DNA from: Halorubrum lipolyticum DSM 21995
GTDB lineage: Archaea > Halobacteriota > Halobacteria > Halobacteriales > Haloferacaceae
Assembly: GCF_000337375.1 (NCBI RefSeq)
Contig: NZ_AOJG01000009.1
Span: forward strand, 16,620 to 80,619
Length of the DNA: 64,000 nucleotides
Direction of reading: 5' to 3'
The translations under genes and the position numbers were made by a program. Positions 62,616 to 64,000 of this stretch are shown piece after piece (within the stretch, counting starts at the first letter, position 1; every line of letters starts with the position of its first letter). The notes under the pieces are model-generated. The model was not told where the DNA came from. It was given only the letters and a program-made list of their open reading frames with translations, and searched no databases.

Positions 62616-63281
62616 GTGAGCACGCACTCGCCCGACGAGTCCGAACGTGGCACGCCAGCGCCCTCAGAGACGGATGAGCCGGCCGCGCTGGCGGGCTCCC
62701 GGCTCGTGTCGGCACTGCACGCCGTCAGTACGCGCGGTGCGTCGTGGGTGCGCAACTCGGCACTGTATCAGTGGCTCACCGCCGAACCCGATCCGGAGGT
62801 CATCGTGATCGACCTTCGAGAGACCTGGACCGTCGGCCCGTTCCTGCGCGTGCTCGACTGGGTCGTCGATCGACTCATCGATGCGGCCGAGGACTCCCGT
62901 GTCGTCGCTCTCGCCCGGCGTGGCGTCACCGCAACGCGTGCCGCGCCGCTTCGCGTGGCCGGACTCCTGGCCGTGATGATCGGCCTCGTCGTCGCCGGCA
63001 GCGGACTCCTCGGTGGTGTCTCGACGACGCAGCTCGCTGTCGGAGTGGGCCTCGCCGTCGGAGGGCTCATCGCGATGCAAGACGACCGTGATTGGGCCAC
63101 ACTACGAGAGACGCGACCGGTCGCACTCACGATCGCCGCATTGGAGCCGCCGGAGCCACCAGAAACCGCAGCCGGTGACGAGACAGATCCACGAGAAGAC
63201 GCCACCCCATCTTCGTCAAGTGAGTCCTCTCAGACTAACGAAGACGATACAGCAGACTCACAGCCGACCCAAACGGAGTGA
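62616..63281 (+). CDS. Haloarchaeal membrane protein, unknown function
   Basis: A 221-aa protein with a GTG start. The N-terminus is hydrophilic, and two membrane helices lie at about 110-132 and 135-152 (VAGLLAVMIGLVVAGSGLL; LAVGVGLAVGGLIAM). The segment IVIDLRETWTVGPFLRVLDW is likely conserved. The acidic C-terminal tail is low in complexity (TPSSSSESSQTNEDD). It lies 67 bp after the DUF4330-like gene and 159 bp before cetZ. Not recognised. Confidence 0.65.
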   Translation: MSTHSPDESERGTPAPSETDEPAALAGSRLVSALHAVSTRGASWVRNSALYQWLTAEPDPEVIVIDLRETWTVGPFLRVLDWVVDRLIDAAEDSRVVALARRGVTATRAAPLRVAGLLAVMIGLVVAGSGLLGGVSTTQLAVGVGLAVGGLIAMQDDRDWATLRETRPVALTIAALEPPEPPETAAGDETDPREDATPSSSSESSQTNEDDTADSQPTQTE

Positions 63282-63440
63282 TCTAGAGAGACCTGCGAGA
63301 GCGCCACCGCTCTACGGTCAACCGCTCTACGGCCACGATCTGTACGCCCCGCGCGAAGAGAAATTCACACTCGCGAGACCCTCTCAGCAGAGCCGGCTTT
63401 ATGGTATCTCAAATTAAACAACCTCGGAAAGGACCCTCCT

Positions 63441-64000
63441 ATGAAACTCGCACTCATCGGCGTCGGTCAAGCGGGCGGGAAAGTCGTTGACAAGTTCATC
63501 GAATACGACAAAAAACACGGCGCGGAGATCGTCCGCGGCGCGGTCGCCGTCAACACCGCGAAGGCCGACCTGCGCGGTCTGACTCACATCCCCGAGGATC
63601 GACGGATCCTCGTCGGGCAAGCCGAAGTCAAAGGTCACGGAGTCGGTGCCGACAACGAACTCGGCGCCGAGGTCATCGAACGCGATCTCGGAGAGATACA
63701 GGGCGCGCTCGATATGGTACCCTCTCACGAGGTTGACGCGTTTCTCGTCGTGGCCGGGCTCGGCGGCGGCACGGGGTCCGGCGGCGCACCGGTGATCGCC
63801 AAGTACCTCAAACGCATCTACACGGAACCCGTCTACGGCCTCGGGATCCTCCCCGGAAGCGACGAGGGCGGGATCTACACGCTCAATGCGGCTCGATCGC
63901 TGCAGACGTTCGTCCGAGAGGTAGACAATCTCTTAGTGTTCGACAACGACGCCTGGCGGCAAACGTCCGAGTCCGTCACGGAGGGGTTCGACGCGATAAA
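63441..64000 (+). CDS. cetZ: CetZ tubulin-superfamily protein (partial)
   Basis: The first ~186 residues of a tubulin/FtsZ-family GTPase, cut by the right edge. It starts MKLALIGVGQAGGKVVDKF, has AVAVNTAKADLRGL and the tubulin signature GLGGGTGSGGAPVIAKYLKR, and continues GLGILPGSDEGGIYTLNAAR. These are CetZ-type rather than FtsZ. CetZ1 of Haloferax controls rod shape and motility. An AT-rich TTATGGTATCTCAAATTAAA at about 63398-63417 provides the likely promoter. Confidence 0.92.
   Translation, partial: MKLALIGVGQAGGKVVDKFIEYDKKHGAEIVRGAVAVNTAKADLRGLTHIPEDRRILVGQAEVKGHGVGADNELGAEVIERDLGEIQGALDMVPSHEVDAFLVVAGLGGGTGSGGAPVIAKYLKRIYTEPVYGLGILPGSDEGGIYTLNAARSLQTFVREVDNLLVFDNDAWRQTSESVTEGFDAI

Noticed and set aside
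61070-62755. 561-codon minus-strand frame opposite the DUF4330-like gene
   Set aside because: The plus-strand gene has a credible start, membrane anchor and repeated domain; the antisense frame has none of these.
1-64000. tRNA or rRNA genes
   Set aside because: No cloverleaf-type T-loop with matching acceptor arms and no rRNA-like stretch was noticed by eye. A covariance search would be decisive.

Overview
The window is chromosomal DNA from an extremely halophilic archaeon (class Halobacteria, Halorubrum-like in style). The supporting signs are GC-rich codon use, very acidic proteins, Tat lipoproteins with an RR signal followed by a lipobox Cys, AT-rich TATA boxes 20-30 nt upstream of start codons (leaderless genes), an archaeal Orc1/Cdc6 with origin-recognition-box (ORB) repeats, Agl-type sugar enzymes and a CetZ tubulin at the right edge. 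No rRNA, tRNA, CRISPR array or intact insertion sequence was seen.

1-26 kb is mostly core metabolism. It holds the glycerol locus (glpB and glpA on the minus strand, glpK and a membrane protein on the plus strand), a divergent Orc1/Cdc6-like ATPase, a HAD phosphatase, a Tat lipoprotein in a low-GC pocket, a purine phosphoribosyltransferase, a crotonase, aroC, a ZIP transporter, UDP-glucose dehydrogenase (aglM), a selenium-binding-protein/methanethiol-oxidase homologue with a ferredoxin, an HtpX-like protease, a GAF-wHTH regulator, an alkaline-phosphatase-superfamily enzyme and a PAPS-reductase-like PP-loop protein.

25.6-38.8 kb is a polysaccharide locus. It begins with a sugar epimerase and a stretch of gene debris. 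Then come glmU, a secreted TIM-barrel glycosidase-like lipoprotein, a GAF histidine kinase, and a tightly overlapping operon of response regulator, membrane-anchored HEAT-repeat protein and processive family-2 glycosyltransferase. A second GlmU-like protein and glmS follow. Together these read as a UDP-GlcNAc supply line feeding a membrane polysaccharide synthase that appears to be under two-component control. This is my candidate for an undescribed system.

38.8-40.6 kb is a replication origin. An orc1/cdc6 gene is bracketed by two triplets of ORB-like repeats in mirror orientation.

40.9-61.2 kb is a surface-glycan biosynthesis island. It has an initiating polyprenyl glycosylphosphotransferase at one end and an ABC flippase/exporter at the other. 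Between them lie aglF, a UDP-GlcNAc dehydrogenase and epimerase, several glycosyltransferases, a pyruvyltransferase, a UDP-xylose-synthase-like enzyme next to a GT61 transferase, and nonulosonic-acid enzymes including a CMP-sugar synthetase fused to a PseG-like domain. A two-gene toxin-antitoxin-like cassette sits between an intact aglF and a duplicated aglF tail. GC content falls sharply from about 50 to 59 kb, which suggests imported DNA. The window ends with two conserved membrane proteins and the start of cetZ.
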